Notes: generated from the sequence alone by a model not told the origin. A stretch of 48,811 nt of DNA from Bacteroidales bacterium (GCA_028708425.1 JAQVYY010000027.1:1-48811); one strand, 5' to 3'; counted from the first letter of the stretch, positions 9,316-18,893 are shown. Made by a program: numbers and translations.

Positions 9316-10131
9316 ATGTCATCCGAAGGAAAAGCAAAAATAGTTACCACCCACGTGCTTCAGGAAATGAAGCTGAAGAAAGAGAAAATAGCGATGCTAA
9401 CCGCTTACGATTATTCGATGGCTCGAATTATAGATGGGGCAGGTATCGATATTATTTTAGTTGGCGATTCGGCCTCGAACGTGATGGCTGGATTTGATTC
9501 AACGCTACCCATAACCCTTGAACAGATGATTTACCATGGACAAAGCGTTGTGAAAGCAACCAAAAGAGCTTTTGTGGTGGTCGATATGCCATTTGGTTCC
9601 TACCAGGGTAACTCAAAGCTTGCGCTTACTTCGGCTATTAGAATAATGAAAGAGACCGGTGCCGATGCTGTAAAGCTCGAGGGTGGGCGCGAAATCATTG
9701 AGTCGGTTGATCGTATTCTTTCCGCTGGTGTTCCTGTAATGGGGCATTTGGGTTTAACCCCCCAGTCAATTAACAAGTTTGGGACCTATGTTGTACGTGC
9801 CCGCGACGAGGATGAGGCCGATAAGCTCGTTGAGGATGCTCATATTCTTCAGGATGCAGGGTGTTTCTCAATAGTTCTCGAGAAAATTCCGGCCAAGCTT
9901 GGGGCACAGGTTGCCCGCGATTTAACTATTCCTATAATTGGTATAGGTGCTGGCCCAGGGGTCGATGGCCAAGTGTTGGTTATTCATGACATGCTTGGAA
10001 TTACTCAGGAGTTTTCTCCTCGATTTTTACGCCGATACCTTAATTTGGATGTTGCAATGACGGGGGCAGTCAAATCCTATATTAAGGATGTGAAAAATGT
10101 TAGCTTCCCTAACGAAAAGGAGCAGTACTAA
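9316..10131 (+). CDS. panB: 3-methyl-2-oxobutanoate hydroxymethyltransferase
   Basis: Ketopantoate hydroxymethyltransferase, the first committed step of pantothenate (CoA) synthesis, which transfers a hydroxymethyl group from 5,10-methylene-THF to ketoisovalerate. The 271-residue length is typical. Visible motifs are [18 protein letters not shown] (metal Asp), [24 protein letters not shown] and [11 protein letters not shown]. The cytosolic enzyme is followed after 15 bp by a pseudouridine synthase gene, so the two are likely co-transcribed. Confidence 0.96.
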   Translation: MSSEGKAKIVTTHVLQEMKLKKEKIAMLTAYDYSMARIIDGAGIDIILVGDSASNVMAGFDSTLPITLEQMIYHGQSVVKATKRAFVVVDMPFGSYQGNSKLALTSAIRIMKETGADAVKLEGGREIIESVDRILSAGVPVMGHLGLTPQSINKFGTYVVRARDEDEADKLVEDAHILQDAGCFSIVLEKIPAKLGAQVARDLTIPIIGIGAGPGVDGQVLVIHDMLGITQEFSPRFLRRYLNLDVAMTGAVKSYIKDVKNVSFPNEKEQY

Positions 10132-10146
10132 TACCATTTTATGTAG

Positions 10147-10839
10147 ATGTCAGGTATTCATAACCGAATTCTTTTTGAGGATAACCACCTAATCGCAGTA
10201 AATAAGCTCTGTGGCGAAATTGTGCAGGGTGATAAAACTGGCGATACTTGTATGATACAAGCAATTCGCAATTTTATAAAAAAGCGTGATAGTAAACCAG
10301 GAAACGTTTTTCTTGAGGCGGTTCATCGTATCGATAGGCCCGTAAGTGGGGCAGTGCTGTTTGCTAAAACAAGTAAGGGGCTTAGCCGTATGAGCAAACT
10401 CTTTCACGATGGCGATGTGGAGAAGATATACTGGGCTGTTGTGGCGAATGTACCCCAAAAAAATGTTGAAACGCTTAGGCATTATATGGTTCGGAGTCGT
10501 GAGAAGAATAAGTCGTTTGCCTACACCCAATCTAAGCCTAGCAGGAAAGAGGCTCGGCTCACCTATAAACTAATAGGAAGTACAGGAAGGTACTATCTGC
10601 TCCAGGTAGAGCTGCACACCGGTCGGCATCATCAAATTCGCGCCCAGCTTGCAAAGATAGGCCTAACAGTTAGGGGCGATTTAAAGTACGGTGCTCCACG
10701 CTCAAATCCCAATGGAGGTATTAACCTTCATGCGTATTCATTGCTGTTTACTCATCCGGTTTCGAACGAACCGCTGCATATTTTGGCACCCCCACCAAAC
10801 GATACGCTTTGGAATGCATGTGCTGAGCTGGTAGTTTAG
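10147..10839 (+). CDS. RluA-family pseudouridine synthase
   Basis: Converts uridine to pseudouridine in rRNA or tRNA. The catalytic Asp lies in the HRIDRPVSGAVLFAKT motif. The C-terminal motif ELHTGRHHQIRAQLA is characteristic of the RluA branch. At 230 residues it is the short form and lacks an N-terminal S4 domain, like the RluC-like enzymes found next to panB in other Bacteroidota. The exact target base cannot be assigned from sequence. The gene begins 15 bp after panB and ends just before a repeat copy. Confidence 0.9.
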   Translation: MSGIHNRILFEDNHLIAVNKLCGEIVQGDKTGDTCMIQAIRNFIKKRDSKPGNVFLEAVHRIDRPVSGAVLFAKTSKGLSRMSKLFHDGDVEKIYWAVVANVPQKNVETLRHYMVRSREKNKSFAYTQSKPSRKEARLTYKLIGSTGRYYLLQVELHTGRHHQIRAQLAKIGLTVRGDLKYGAPRSNPNGGINLHAYSLLFTHPVSNEPLHILAPPPNDTLWNACAELVV

Positions 10840-10845
10840 TGATTT

Positions 10846-10936
10846 TAACCCGCATTACTTCATCAAATTTGTTAAAGATGAATGCGAATTCCCTTACATA
10901 GTCGAGTCCAACTATTCGAACGAATAATCGGGGTTA
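10846..10936 (+). repeat. TAACCC/GGGGTTA repeat, shortened copy
   Basis: The copy starts 6 bp after the pseudouridine synthase stop codon. It retains both ends and a deleted centre. Confidence 0.8.
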
Positions 10937-11043
10937 AGCCCTTTTGCTAAAATTTTAGGTTATTTTTGTCAACTCCAACGAGAATAGTTTATAAAAAAGA
11001 ATAATCTTTTTAACTTTAACCGTTGTTAAACATTACCTGTAAA

Positions 11044-12654
11044 ATGAGCTATAAAGTTTTATGCTTTTGTAGTACATCCAATTTAATACAAAGTATTAAC
11101 TCATGTCTAAAGGAATCTGATACCGGCTTTAACTTTCAAAATGTGGAGTGTAATGGTCAAACAGATTTTAGTGCAAGCATAGGCAAAGTAGCTCCCCATT
11201 TGGTAATTGTCGATTTTTCTGTTGGCAAAAAAACAATAGCTAGGATACTTCAGATAATTAGCTCTAGTTTTGTTACTAACCGTATACCCTTAGTTTTGGC
11301 AGTGCCTGATATTAAGGTAGTGCATTCGGATGTTGACCTTTTAGCAGGTTTCGAAGATTATATTGAGTATCAAAATGAATCCTTGTTGTTACCTCGGCTA
11401 AGATTGGTTATTGAAAGGAGGATGAGAACGAATTTACTTCTCGAAAAGGGGGAACTGTTTAATGATATAGCTTTGGGCGCAAGCAAAACAGGAAGTTCCA
11501 TACTTGTTATTGATAGCAAGGGTGTGATAACTTGGGCAAATCAGGGCTTTGAATATTTGTATGAATGTACCATCGAAGAGTTCCTTGAAAAGTTTGGGCA
11601 AAACATGTTTGAACCAATAGAAAGGGGCGTTAATGCCGATGTTATAAAAAGCTGTATTGAATCGGGCGAGCACGAGGTTTACGAATCGGTTTGGTTTACA
11701 AAAAGTGGTAAGCGTAAGGATATACAAACGGCTATTACGCCCATATATGATGCTGAGGGTAATTTTAGTAAAATTATTGCTATTGAGAGCGATATTACAA
11801 GCCTGAAAATGGCTCAAAAAGCGTTGGATGAGAAGCATGAAAACTTGCTATCTATTACCGAGCATTTAGAAGAGGCCAATCGTTTACTCGATGAGCAACG
11901 CCAAGAGATTGAAAAGCAGAAAATATCGCTAGAGGAAGAGAAAAACAGAACCGATGCATTACTGCTAAATATTTTACCAGAAGTTGCAGCTCACCAGCTT
12001 AAAAAGAAAGGATTTGTTAGGCCTAAGAAGTACAATCAGGTATCGGTACTTTTTGCCGATTTTGTTAATTTTTCCAGCTTATCCGTATCGTATAGCTCCA
12101 TCGAAGAGTTTTTAGCAGTTCTTACCTACTATTTCGAATCGTACGACGAGATTACCACAAAACGTTTTATTGAAAAAATAAAAACTATTGGCGACTGCTA
12201 CATGTGTGTGGGAGGGGTGCCCCAAACAAATAAAAGCCATGCTTTCGATTCGGTTTTGGCTGCGCTCGAAATTCAGAAATTAGTTGAGGAAAAAGCAAAG
12301 ATTGATCAAGCACAGGGTAATCCGGTTTGGAGAGCCCGGATCGGTATTCATACAGGTAGTGTTATGGCCGGGGTTATAGGTAAAAAGAAATTGGCCTACG
12401 ATGTTTGGGGCGATACTGTAAATGTAGCAAGCCGCATGGAAAATAGAGGTGAGGCCGGAAAGGTTAATGTTTCTGAATCAACCTATTTGGCCATTAAAGA
12501 TTTTTTTAAATGTACATATAGAGGAAAAGTTTTAGCAAAAAACATTGGCGAAATAAACATGTATTTTGTTGAGCGTATTTTACCCAAGTATTCCAAAGAC
12601 AAGGAGGGAAATATACCCAATGCTGCGTTCCGTAAGGAGCTGGCTAAGTACTAG
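11044..12654 (+). CDS. Class III adenylate cyclase with REC-like and PAS domains
   Basis: The product is 536 residues from ATG 11044; an upstream in-frame TTG at 11023 is less likely. Residues 1-125 look like a response-regulator receiver fold, with LVIVDF placing a possible phospho-acceptor Asp. A PAS domain follows (about 135-265), then a coiled coil with many Glu and Lys, then the cyclase domain (about 330-510). The cyclase shows VLFADFVNFS (metal Asp), KIKTIGDCYM and YDVWGDTVNVASRM. The Lys/Asp pair of base-contacting residues predicts cAMP rather than cGMP as product. There is no membrane segment. A Crp/Fnr-type protein is encoded 3 kb downstream. Confidence 0.9.
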   Translation: MSYKVLCFCSTSNLIQSINSCLKESDTGFNFQNVECNGQTDFSASIGKVAPHLVIVDFSVGKKTIARILQIISSSFVTNRIPLVLAVPDIKVVHSDVDLLAGFEDYIEYQNESLLLPRLRLVIERRMRTNLLLEKGELFNDIALGASKTGSSILVIDSKGVITWANQGFEYLYECTIEEFLEKFGQNMFEPIERGVNADVIKSCIESGEHEVYESVWFTKSGKRKDIQTAITPIYDAEGNFSKIIAIESDITSLKMAQKALDEKHENLLSITEHLEEANRLLDEQRQEIEKQKISLEEEKNRTDALLLNILPEVAAHQLKKKGFVRPKKYNQVSVLFADFVNFSSLSVSYSSIEEFLAVLTYYFESYDEITTKRFIEKIKTIGDCYMCVGGVPQTNKSHAFDSVLAALEIQKLVEEKAKIDQAQGNPVWRARIGIHTGSVMAGVIGKKKLAYDVWGDTVNVASRMENRGEAGKVNVSESTYLAIKDFFKCTYRGKVLAKNIGEINMYFVERILPKYSKDKEGNIPNAAFRKELAKY

Positions 12655-12729
12655 TTGTTGGTTATTACTCTTATGGCGGTACTGTCCAAATTTCGATTAT
12701 TATTGGTATATGTGCGTAATGCTAGGTAT

Positions 12730-12749
12730 ATTTACATTTTAATGTAAAT
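12730..12749. promoter_or_regulatory. Palindrome upstream of murF-alr (candidate operator)
   Basis: ATTTACATT and AATGTAAAT form a perfect 9-bp inverted repeat with a TT centre, ending 10 bp before the murF-alr start. A TATATTTA sequence like a -7 box overlaps its left arm (12727-12734). Confidence 0.4.
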
Positions 12750-12759
12750 AATAGTATAT

Positions 12760-15228
12760 ATGTTTAGTTACACCTTAGGTACAATAGCTCAGGAATTGAA
12801 TGCTAGGCTGGTTGGTGATGCCAGCACAACTATTAGCTTAGTGTTAACCGATAGCCGCACGGCTTCACAAAATGCCAATGCTCTGTTTTTTGCTATCGTA
12901 GGAGACCAGCACGATGGGCATGACTATATTGTCGATTCATACGCTAGAGGAATAGGCTCCTTTGTGGTTTCTAAGCTATCCGATTTAGAGAATAGTTGTC
13001 CAGATGCTAATTTTTTGGTAGTCGATGATACTCTAAAAGCGTTGCAGCAGCTGGCAGCTTTTCATCGTAAGCGTTTTACTTACCCAGTAATTGGAATAAC
13101 TGGAAGTAACGGAAAGACAATTGTAAAGGAGTGGCTCTCGCAACTATTAGCACCTAGTTATAGTGTAATCCGAAGCCCTAAAAGCTACAACTCGCAGGTG
13201 GGCGTTCCGCTTTCGGCACTCTATTTATCTTCCGACCATAGTTTGGCTATTCTCGAGGCTGGCATATCTCAGGTTGATGAAATGCAAAATCTTCAAGCTA
13301 TTGTTGACCCTACCATTGGTGTTTTTACAAATATAGGTTTTGCTCATCAAGAAAACTTTTTCGACCTTAAACACAAGGTGCGCGAAAAAATGAAGCTTTT
13401 CAGTAATGCCGAAACACTTATATATTGCACTGATTACGAGCGAATTCATCAAGTGGCAGTCGAGTATGCCTCTAGTGGAGCCTTGAAGCTGTTTGGTTGG
13501 AGCAGAAGTAGTACTGCCAACGTAAAGTTACACCAAGTGTATGTTACTTCCGGAAAGTCAACGCTTACCGTATCATATAAAAACAAAAATGTTGATATGG
13601 AGATTCCCTTTACCGATGAGGGATCCGTTGAGAATGCAATGCACTGTATTTGCACAATGCTGGTTCTTGGGTTTAGCCTTCCTACCATCGCCTTGCGTAT
13701 GGCAAATCTTCAGCCTGTTGCTATGCGATTAGAGCTAAAGGAGGGAACCAACGGCTGCACAATAATTAACGATAGCTATAACTCCGATTTAGGTTCACTT
13801 TCTATTGCGCTCGATCATTTAGCCCAGCAGCTACAGCATTCCGTAAGGGTTCTAATCCTATCCGACATACTACAAAATGGCCAGTCTTTGGAAGCACTAT
13901 ATACTGAGGTGGCAAACCTGTTAACGGTTAAAGGGGTGGATCAATTCGTTGGTGTTGGTCCCGAAATTTCTCGCTTTACGCATCTCTTTCCTAAAACCAG
14001 CATGTTTTTTGCAACAACCGAGGAGTTTATACAATGGTATACCCGAAGTGCATATCAGGATGCAGCTATACTACTCAAGGGGAGTAGGCCGTTTCGTTTT
14101 GAGCGCATTTCTGCACTCTTAGAGCAAAAAACGCATCATACAATTCTTGAGATAAACTTAAACTCATTGGTAAGTAACCTAAACTATTTTCGTAACCAGC
14201 TTAACCCAAATGTTAAGGTTATGGCAATGGTTAAAGCCTATTCATACGGAAGTGGATCACATGAAATAGCCAGCTTGCTTCAATTTCATCGGGTCGACTA
14301 CTTAGGCGTTGCGTTTACCGACGAGGGTATTGCCCTCAGAGAAAATGGAATTGCCATGCCCATAATTGTGCTAAACCCTGCCATTGACGATTACGAGCTG
14401 ATGATTGAGTATAATCTTGAGCCCGAAATATTTAGCTTTACAAGCATTAAAAGCATTATCAGTACCGCAAATAGGCAAGGGGTTAGTGGGTATCCTATTC
14501 ATCTAAAATTTGATACGGGCATGCATCGCTTGGGTTTTATAGAGGATGAGGTTGACGAGCTAGTTTCTATACTAAAGTCGAACCCCTCGGTTAGGGTGCA
14601 GAGCATTTTTTCGCATTTGGCAGCAAGCGACGATAGTAACCTCGATGATTTTACCAATCAGCAAATTCAAATTTTTACGCGTATCAGTAAAACTATTGCT
14701 CAAGGTGTTGGTTATATGCCCATCAGGCATATCCTTAATTCGGCTGGTATAGAGCGTTTCTCTGATGCTCAGTTCGATATGGTTCGCCTGGGAATTGGCT
14801 TATATGGCATCAGCACCTTGCCAAAAAAACAGTTGCAGGTTGTTAATACGCTAAAAACCTACGTTGCCCAAGTTAAATCGTTGGATGCCGATCAGACCAT
14901 TGGGTATAATCGCGCCGGAAGAATTGAGCGCCCCTCAACAATAGCCACTATTCCTATTGGCTATGCCGATGGCTTAAATAGGAGGTTGAGCAACGGGAAA
15001 GGACAGATGATGATTAATGGTAAGTTTGCCCCAATTGTAGGTAATATCAGCATGGATACGTGTAGTGTTGATATTACTGATATTGAGGGTGTTAAGGAGG
15101 GAAGTGCTGTTATTGTTTTTGGAGACGAGCCTAGCATTGTTCAAATAGCAAATCAACTTGAAACAATACCATACGAAGTGTTGACCTCAGTATCAAGAAG
15201 GGTAAAAAGAGTTTATGTGCAGGAGTAA
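12760..15228 (+). CDS. Bifunctional MurF ligase / alanine racemase
   Basis: A fusion of UDP-MurNAc-tripeptide:D-Ala-D-Ala ligase (about residues 1-455) with a PLP-dependent alanine racemase (about 460-822). The arrangement is typical of Bacteroidota and links D-alanine supply to peptidoglycan precursor completion. The MurF half has the ATP loop GITGSNGKT (Thr-rich in the family), the NSQVGVPLS segment and INDSYNSD. The racemase half has MAMVKAYSYGSG with the PLP-binding Lys, HLKFDTGMHRLGF, and VGNISMDTCSVD. Both halves look intact. The gene is preceded by a palindrome at 12730. Confidence 0.95.
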   Translation: MFSYTLGTIAQELNARLVGDASTTISLVLTDSRTASQNANALFFAIVGDQHDGHDYIVDSYARGIGSFVVSKLSDLENSCPDANFLVVDDTLKALQQLAAFHRKRFTYPVIGITGSNGKTIVKEWLSQLLAPSYSVIRSPKSYNSQVGVPLSALYLSSDHSLAILEAGISQVDEMQNLQAIVDPTIGVFTNIGFAHQENFFDLKHKVREKMKLFSNAETLIYCTDYERIHQVAVEYASSGALKLFGWSRSSTANVKLHQVYVTSGKSTLTVSYKNKNVDMEIPFTDEGSVENAMHCICTMLVLGFSLPTIALRMANLQPVAMRLELKEGTNGCTIINDSYNSDLGSLSIALDHLAQQLQHSVRVLILSDILQNGQSLEALYTEVANLLTVKGVDQFVGVGPEISRFTHLFPKTSMFFATTEEFIQWYTRSAYQDAAILLKGSRPFRFERISALLEQKTHHTILEINLNSLVSNLNYFRNQLNPNVKVMAMVKAYSYGSGSHEIASLLQFHRVDYLGVAFTDEGIALRENGIAMPIIVLNPAIDDYELMIEYNLEPEIFSFTSIKSIISTANRQGVSGYPIHLKFDTGMHRLGFIEDEVDELVSILKSNPSVRVQSIFSHLAASDDSNLDDFTNQQIQIFTRISKTIAQGVGYMPIRHILNSAGIERFSDAQFDMVRLGIGLYGISTLPKKQLQVVNTLKTYVAQVKSLDADQTIGYNRAGRIERPSTIATIPIGYADGLNRRLSNGKGQMMINGKFAPIVGNISMDTCSVDITDIEGVKEGSAVIVFGDEPSIVQIANQLETIPYEVLTSVSRRVKRVYVQE

Positions 15229-15231
15229 TAT

Positions 15232-15379
15232 TATCCCGCATTATTCATCAAATTTGTTATAGATGAATGCAAATGCGGGTTACCCCAACATAGTGAAGCC
15301 CAAATTTGGGTAATAAAATTGGTTGTGAAACTTAGTCGCTGTCGAACACAGCAATTATTCGGATGAATAATTGGGGTTA
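15232..15379 (+). repeat. TAACCC/GGGGTTA repeat, full-length copy
   Basis: A complete copy of about 148 bp with the outer CCCGCATT/AATGCGGG arm, the CCCAAATTTGGG middle arm and the terminal AATTATTC/GAATAATT arm. It begins 3 bp after the murF-alr stop, between convergent genes. Confidence 0.85.
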
Positions 15380-15405
15380 TGGGTTTCTCAGTCTTATAAG
15401 CGATT

Positions 15406-16107
15406 TTACCCTAGTTCGCTTATTCTTTCTAGTTTGTAGCTGTTTATAATTTTAATTTTCCGACCATCAAGTTCAATTATGCCTTCTTTTGAAAATGCCG
15501 ATAGGGTTCTAATTGCATTGGAAGTGGTCATGTTCGATAAGTTTGCCAAGTCTTCTCGCGAGAGGTAAACCTTTATTGTTTTCTCATCATCCTCGAAACC
15601 ATAAGTATCGTGCAGGTAAACAAGCGATTCGGCCAAACGGCCCCTAATATGTTTTTGTGTAAGCGTTACCGTACGGCTATTCGATAGCCCTAATTCGGTG
15701 GCCACCGATTTTAAAATATGGTAGGTTAGCTTGGCGTTAGATTTTAATATTTTTATAAAGCTGTTTTTATCTATCGTCGATACAATACAATCCTCTAACG
15801 CTTCTGCTGAAGCAATATGGTTTTCATCGGCCAATAATGCTCTATATCCAATAAAGCCAATGGGCTTTGCCATTCTCACAATTTGATCCCGACCACCAAC
15901 GCCTTCTTTAAAAATTTTTACCTTACCTTTTGTTAAGCAAACCAACCCTTTAGGCACATCGCCATCGCGATAAATAATTTCTCCCTTTCGATAGTACGAG
16001 CACGAAAATTTTTTAAAAAGTTGCTCTTTTTCTCTGGGTTTCAGATTATAAAACAGAGAACAAACGCCATCAAATGCATTCTGAGTATCAATAGTGGGAT
16101 TAGCCAT
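15406..16107 (-). CDS. Crp/Fnr-family transcriptional regulator
   Basis: The 233-residue protein has an N-terminal cyclic-nucleotide-binding-type beta roll (about 25-140), a long dimerisation helix and a C-terminal winged helix-turn-helix (about 160-225, with YLSREDLANLSNMTTSNAIRTLSAF as the recognition region). The four-cysteine pattern of oxygen-sensing FNR is not present, and the cAMP-contact motif of Crp is not conserved. The ligand therefore cannot be assigned. A -7 box lies at 16200-16207. The adenylate cyclase 3 kb away makes a cAMP link possible but unproven. Confidence 0.88.
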   Translation of the reverse strand: MANPTIDTQNAFDGVCSLFYNLKPREKEQLFKKFSCSYYRKGEIIYRDGDVPKGLVCLTKGKVKIFKEGVGGRDQIVRMAKPIGFIGYRALLADENHIASAEALEDCIVSTIDKNSFIKILKSNAKLTYHILKSVATELGLSNSRTVTLTQKHIRGRLAESLVYLHDTYGFEDDEKTIKVYLSREDLANLSNMTTSNAIRTLSAFSKEGIIELDGRKIKIINSYKLERISELG

Positions 16108-16199
16108 TTGTGAGATTTTATTTTAAAGTGAATTGCTAAAATGCTTGTAGCTAGTGCGTTAAACTAAAAACAGGATTGAGAGCTTAAAAAAATTTTACG

Positions 16200-16207
16200 C
16201 AAAGATA
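16200..16207 (-). promoter_or_regulatory. -7 element for Crp/Fnr regulator gene
   Basis: It reads TATCTTTG on the minus strand, 92 bp upstream of the regulator start. Confidence 0.45.
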
Positions 16208-16250
16208 ATAAAAATGTTTTACAGCAGGAAATTAACATGGCTTATTGAAG

Positions 16251-17891
16251 CTACGTTTTGGCTACAAGAGGTAATAATCGGCCTATACCAAAGGCTTTTG
16301 ATGATATCCTTAGTACGGGGGCTGTTTGGTACCTCTTGTGTTCGCTTATTTTTACCAGCCTAATGATCTTGCTAACTTGTTGTGCATTAAATCCCATTTT
16401 CACAATTTCCTCTTTCGATTTATTCTCTTCTAAATAATAATATAGAATTTGGTCTAGTATTTCGTAGTCGGGAAGCGAATCGGAGTCCTTTTGGTCGGGT
16501 CTGAGTTCGGCCGATGGGGGTTTTGTTATGGTATTTGTGGGTATAATTTCTTCGCTCCTATTAATGTAGCGTGCCAGCTCAAAAACCTGGGTTTTGTAAA
16601 CATCACCCAAAACCGCTAATGCTCCACACATATCCCCGTAAAGGGTTCCGTAGCCAACCGCCGCTTCGCTTTTATTTGATGTATTTAACACTAAGTGCCC
16701 AAATTTATTCGATAGTGCCATTAGCATAACGCCCCTGGTACGGGCTTGTATATTCTCTTCGGTTAGGTTTTCTGGTTGCCCCTCAAAAATATTTGCTAAG
16801 CTGCTTCGAAACGAGTTGAATACGCTATTTATGCTTATTATATCATACTGAATGTTAAGGTTATCGGCTAGTTCAACAGCTTCGCTTACACCATGCTCCG
16901 ATGAGTACTGCGAGGGTAAAAGTAAAACCCGAATATTTTCGCTGCCCAATGCTTTTTGTGCTAGTGCAATGGTAACGGCCGAGTCAATTCCACCCGATAG
17001 CCCCAGGGTGGCTTTGGTGAAGCCCATTTTGCAAAAGTAATCTTTAATACCTAGCACTAGGGCATCGTGAATAAGCGCAATGGTATCTTCTTTTTCTATT
17101 GATATTGATGTAGCATTTGCCTCTAAATCGTTACTGTCAACATAGCAAATATCTTCTTCGAAGATATTTAGCATTTTCGCAACCGTCCCGTTGGAGTTTA
17201 TTGCTAAGGAACGACCATCGAAAATAATATTGGTATTACCACCAACCTGGTTTACCGAGATAAGTGGAATGCCATACTGTTTCACATTGTTTTTATAAAC
17301 CGAAACTCGTTGATCTATTTTGCCCTGTACAAATGGAATCGCAGCAATATTAACTATTAGCTCGGGGGTTTGGGTAACGAGTTCTTGCATGGGCGGCTTT
17401 GAGTATAACTTTCTGCCATCTGCTTGCAAAGTATCCCAAATATCTTCGCCAATGGTAATGGCTATGGTTTTCCCATTAAGGGTTACAGCTTGTAAGCTAT
17501 CGCTTGGCTCAAAGTAACGATGCTCGTTAAGTATGTCGTAGGTAGCTAGTAACGATTTGTTATGGATACTATCAATTTTTCCATTTTTCAGAAAAAATGC
17601 TGAGTTGTACAGGGCCTTGCCTGTTGGGTTTGGGTTACAACTTGGGCTACCAACTATAGCAGCTATTCCGTTACAATGCGTTGCTATTGTATTTATGCTT
17701 TCCAGGCACTTGTTTATAAAGTATGGGCGAGTAAGCAGATCATGGGGCATATTACCACAAACCGAGAGCTCAGAAAAAATAATAAGTTCGGCATCATTCT
17801 GTTTAGCTTGCGCTATGGCCTCAGTAATTTTATGTGTGTTAAGCTCAAAATCGCCCACTATATAGTTAAGCTGAGCCAGTGCAATTCTCAT
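16251..17891 (-). CDS. nadE: NAD synthetase, two-domain type, with altered glutaminase site
   Basis: Makes NAD from deamido-NAD and ATP. Residues 1-250 form a nitrilase-fold glutamine amidotransferase domain. Residues 280-546 form the NAD synthetase domain, with the ATP-pyrophosphatase loop SGGIDS at 299-304 and the NTSNKSEAAVGYGT motif. The length matches two-domain NadE. The nitrilase triad should be Glu-Lys-Cys: Glu41 and Lys112 are present, but the nucleophile position in the usual ICEDIW motif reads IGEDIW, with Gly148 encoded by GGC at 17448-17450. Ammonia-dependent activity should survive, while glutamine use is doubtful. It follows the barrel-protein gene after 76 bp. Confidence 0.93.
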   Translation of the reverse strand: MRIALAQLNYIVGDFELNTHKITEAIAQAKQNDAELIIFSELSVCGNMPHDLLTRPYFINKCLESINTIATHCNGIAAIVGSPSCNPNPTGKALYNSAFFLKNGKIDSIHNKSLLATYDILNEHRYFEPSDSLQAVTLNGKTIAITIGEDIWDTLQADGRKLYSKPPMQELVTQTPELIVNIAAIPFVQGKIDQRVSVYKNNVKQYGIPLISVNQVGGNTNIIFDGRSLAINSNGTVAKMLNIFEEDICYVDSNDLEANATSISIEKEDTIALIHDALVLGIKDYFCKMGFTKATLGLSGGIDSAVTIALAQKALGSENIRVLLLPSQYSSEHGVSEAVELADNLNIQYDIISINSVFNSFRSSLANIFEGQPENLTEENIQARTRGVMLMALSNKFGHLVLNTSNKSEAAVGYGTLYGDMCGALAVLGDVYKTQVFELARYINRSEEIIPTNTITKPPSAELRPDQKDSDSLPDYEILDQILYYYLEENKSKEEIVKMGFNAQQVSKIIRLVKISEHKRYQTAPVLRISSKAFGIGRLLPLVAKT

Positions 17892-17967
17892 TTTTTTTGA
17901 ATTATAGTTTGTGTTTCTCTTACTATGTTGAGGGCTGTTCCTGTTAGGTTGCGAAATCGGTGTTTGT

Positions 17968-18642
17968 TTAAAAAATAACTCCCACTCTAATTCCTGCTGT
18001 GCCTATATTTAAAGCATTGTAATTGTTTTTCAGAGGATTTGTTAAGCTTTGCGAGAACGTTAATCCTGCCTGTATAGATGAGGGGCCACCTAATGAATAC
18101 TGAACTCCCGCACTTATAAAGTACGACATGTAGGCGAAATTAAAGTGTTGTTTCTTGTCTAAAACTTCCCTTTCAATATTATATTTTTCAATCCAAGTAT
18201 ATCCTTTTAGTGCCAGGTTGGCCTTTACGCCCACATTGGCATAAAAGGTTGTGTAACCAATTTCGTTAGTCTTAAATTTGAGCCCCAACGGAACCGAAAT
18301 GTATTGCCCCTTAATTTTAGCCGATGTTCCGCTCTCAATGGTGTACGTGTTGTCAAGAGTAATTATTGTATCCCCGCTGTTACTAAATAGTATATTCCCA
18401 CCCATGCTCGCTATCGAGGCACCTGTGGTAATGGCGTATCGGTCTGCAAAATATTTCTCTAGCGCAAAACCAGCATTAAACCCCATGGTCATGCCATCGC
18501 TTTTAAATGATTTGGTATCGGATGTGAACCACGATATTTGGGGCTCGCCAAATACGCCAAAGGCGAGTCTTTGTGTATAAGCATTATTGAGTCCTATAAA
18601 GAGGATTGTAATAATAACTAGAGAGATTTTTTTTCTCATCAT
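17968..18642 (-). CDS. PorT-type outer-membrane beta-barrel protein
   Basis: The product has 224 residues with an N-terminal signal peptide (about 1-23, ending near AYT). The remainder alternates polar and hydrophobic residues in strands of 9-12 residues, with glycine-rich turns and a C-terminal aromatic end (GIRVGVIF). This is the pattern of outer-membrane beta-barrel proteins (PorT/OMP_b-brl_2 type) of Bacteroidota. It is probably an 8- to 10-stranded barrel of unknown role. A TAACTTTG promoter element lies 21 bp before the start. Confidence 0.82.
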   Translation of the reverse strand: MMRKKISLVIITILFIGLNNAYTQRLAFGVFGEPQISWFTSDTKSFKSDGMTMGFNAGFALEKYFADRYAITTGASIASMGGNILFSNSGDTIITLDNTYTIESGTSAKIKGQYISVPLGLKFKTNEIGYTTFYANVGVKANLALKGYTWIEKYNIEREVLDKKQHFNFAYMSYFISAGVQYSLGGPSSIQAGLTFSQSLTNPLKNNYNALNIGTAGIRVGVIF

Positions 18643-18663
18643 TTTAGTATTGATAGTTGTTTA

Positions 18664-18671
18664 CAAAGTTA
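18664..18671 (-). promoter_or_regulatory. -7 element for barrel protein and possibly nadE
   Basis: It reads TAACTTTG on the minus strand, 21 bp upstream of the start codon at 18642. Confidence 0.5.
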
Positions 18672-18735
18672 TTCGAAAAAAACAGGCTTAAAAAATCTTA
18701 TGAAGCAAATATTACACCAAAGTTTGTATTCTAGT

Positions 18736-18882
18736 TACCCCGCATTACTCATCAAATTTGTTAAGGATGAATGCAAATGGGAATTATCTCGACTTAGTCG
18801 AACCCAATTTTGAGAACCCAAGTGGGTGTGAGGCTTAGTCGCTGTGGTAGAAAGCAATTATTCGGATGAGTAATTGGGATTA
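18736..18882 (+). repeat. TAACCC/GGGGTTA repeat, full-length copy
   Basis: A full copy of about 147 bp with divergence in the first hairpin (AATGGGAATTA replaces AATGCGGGTTA). It lies between the barrel gene and fhs. Confidence 0.85.
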
Positions 18883-18893
18883 GTGTTACAATA

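Noticed and set aside
11023-11043. TTG start giving a longer adenylate cyclase
   Set aside because: ATG 11044 follows at once and removes only seven non-conserved residues.
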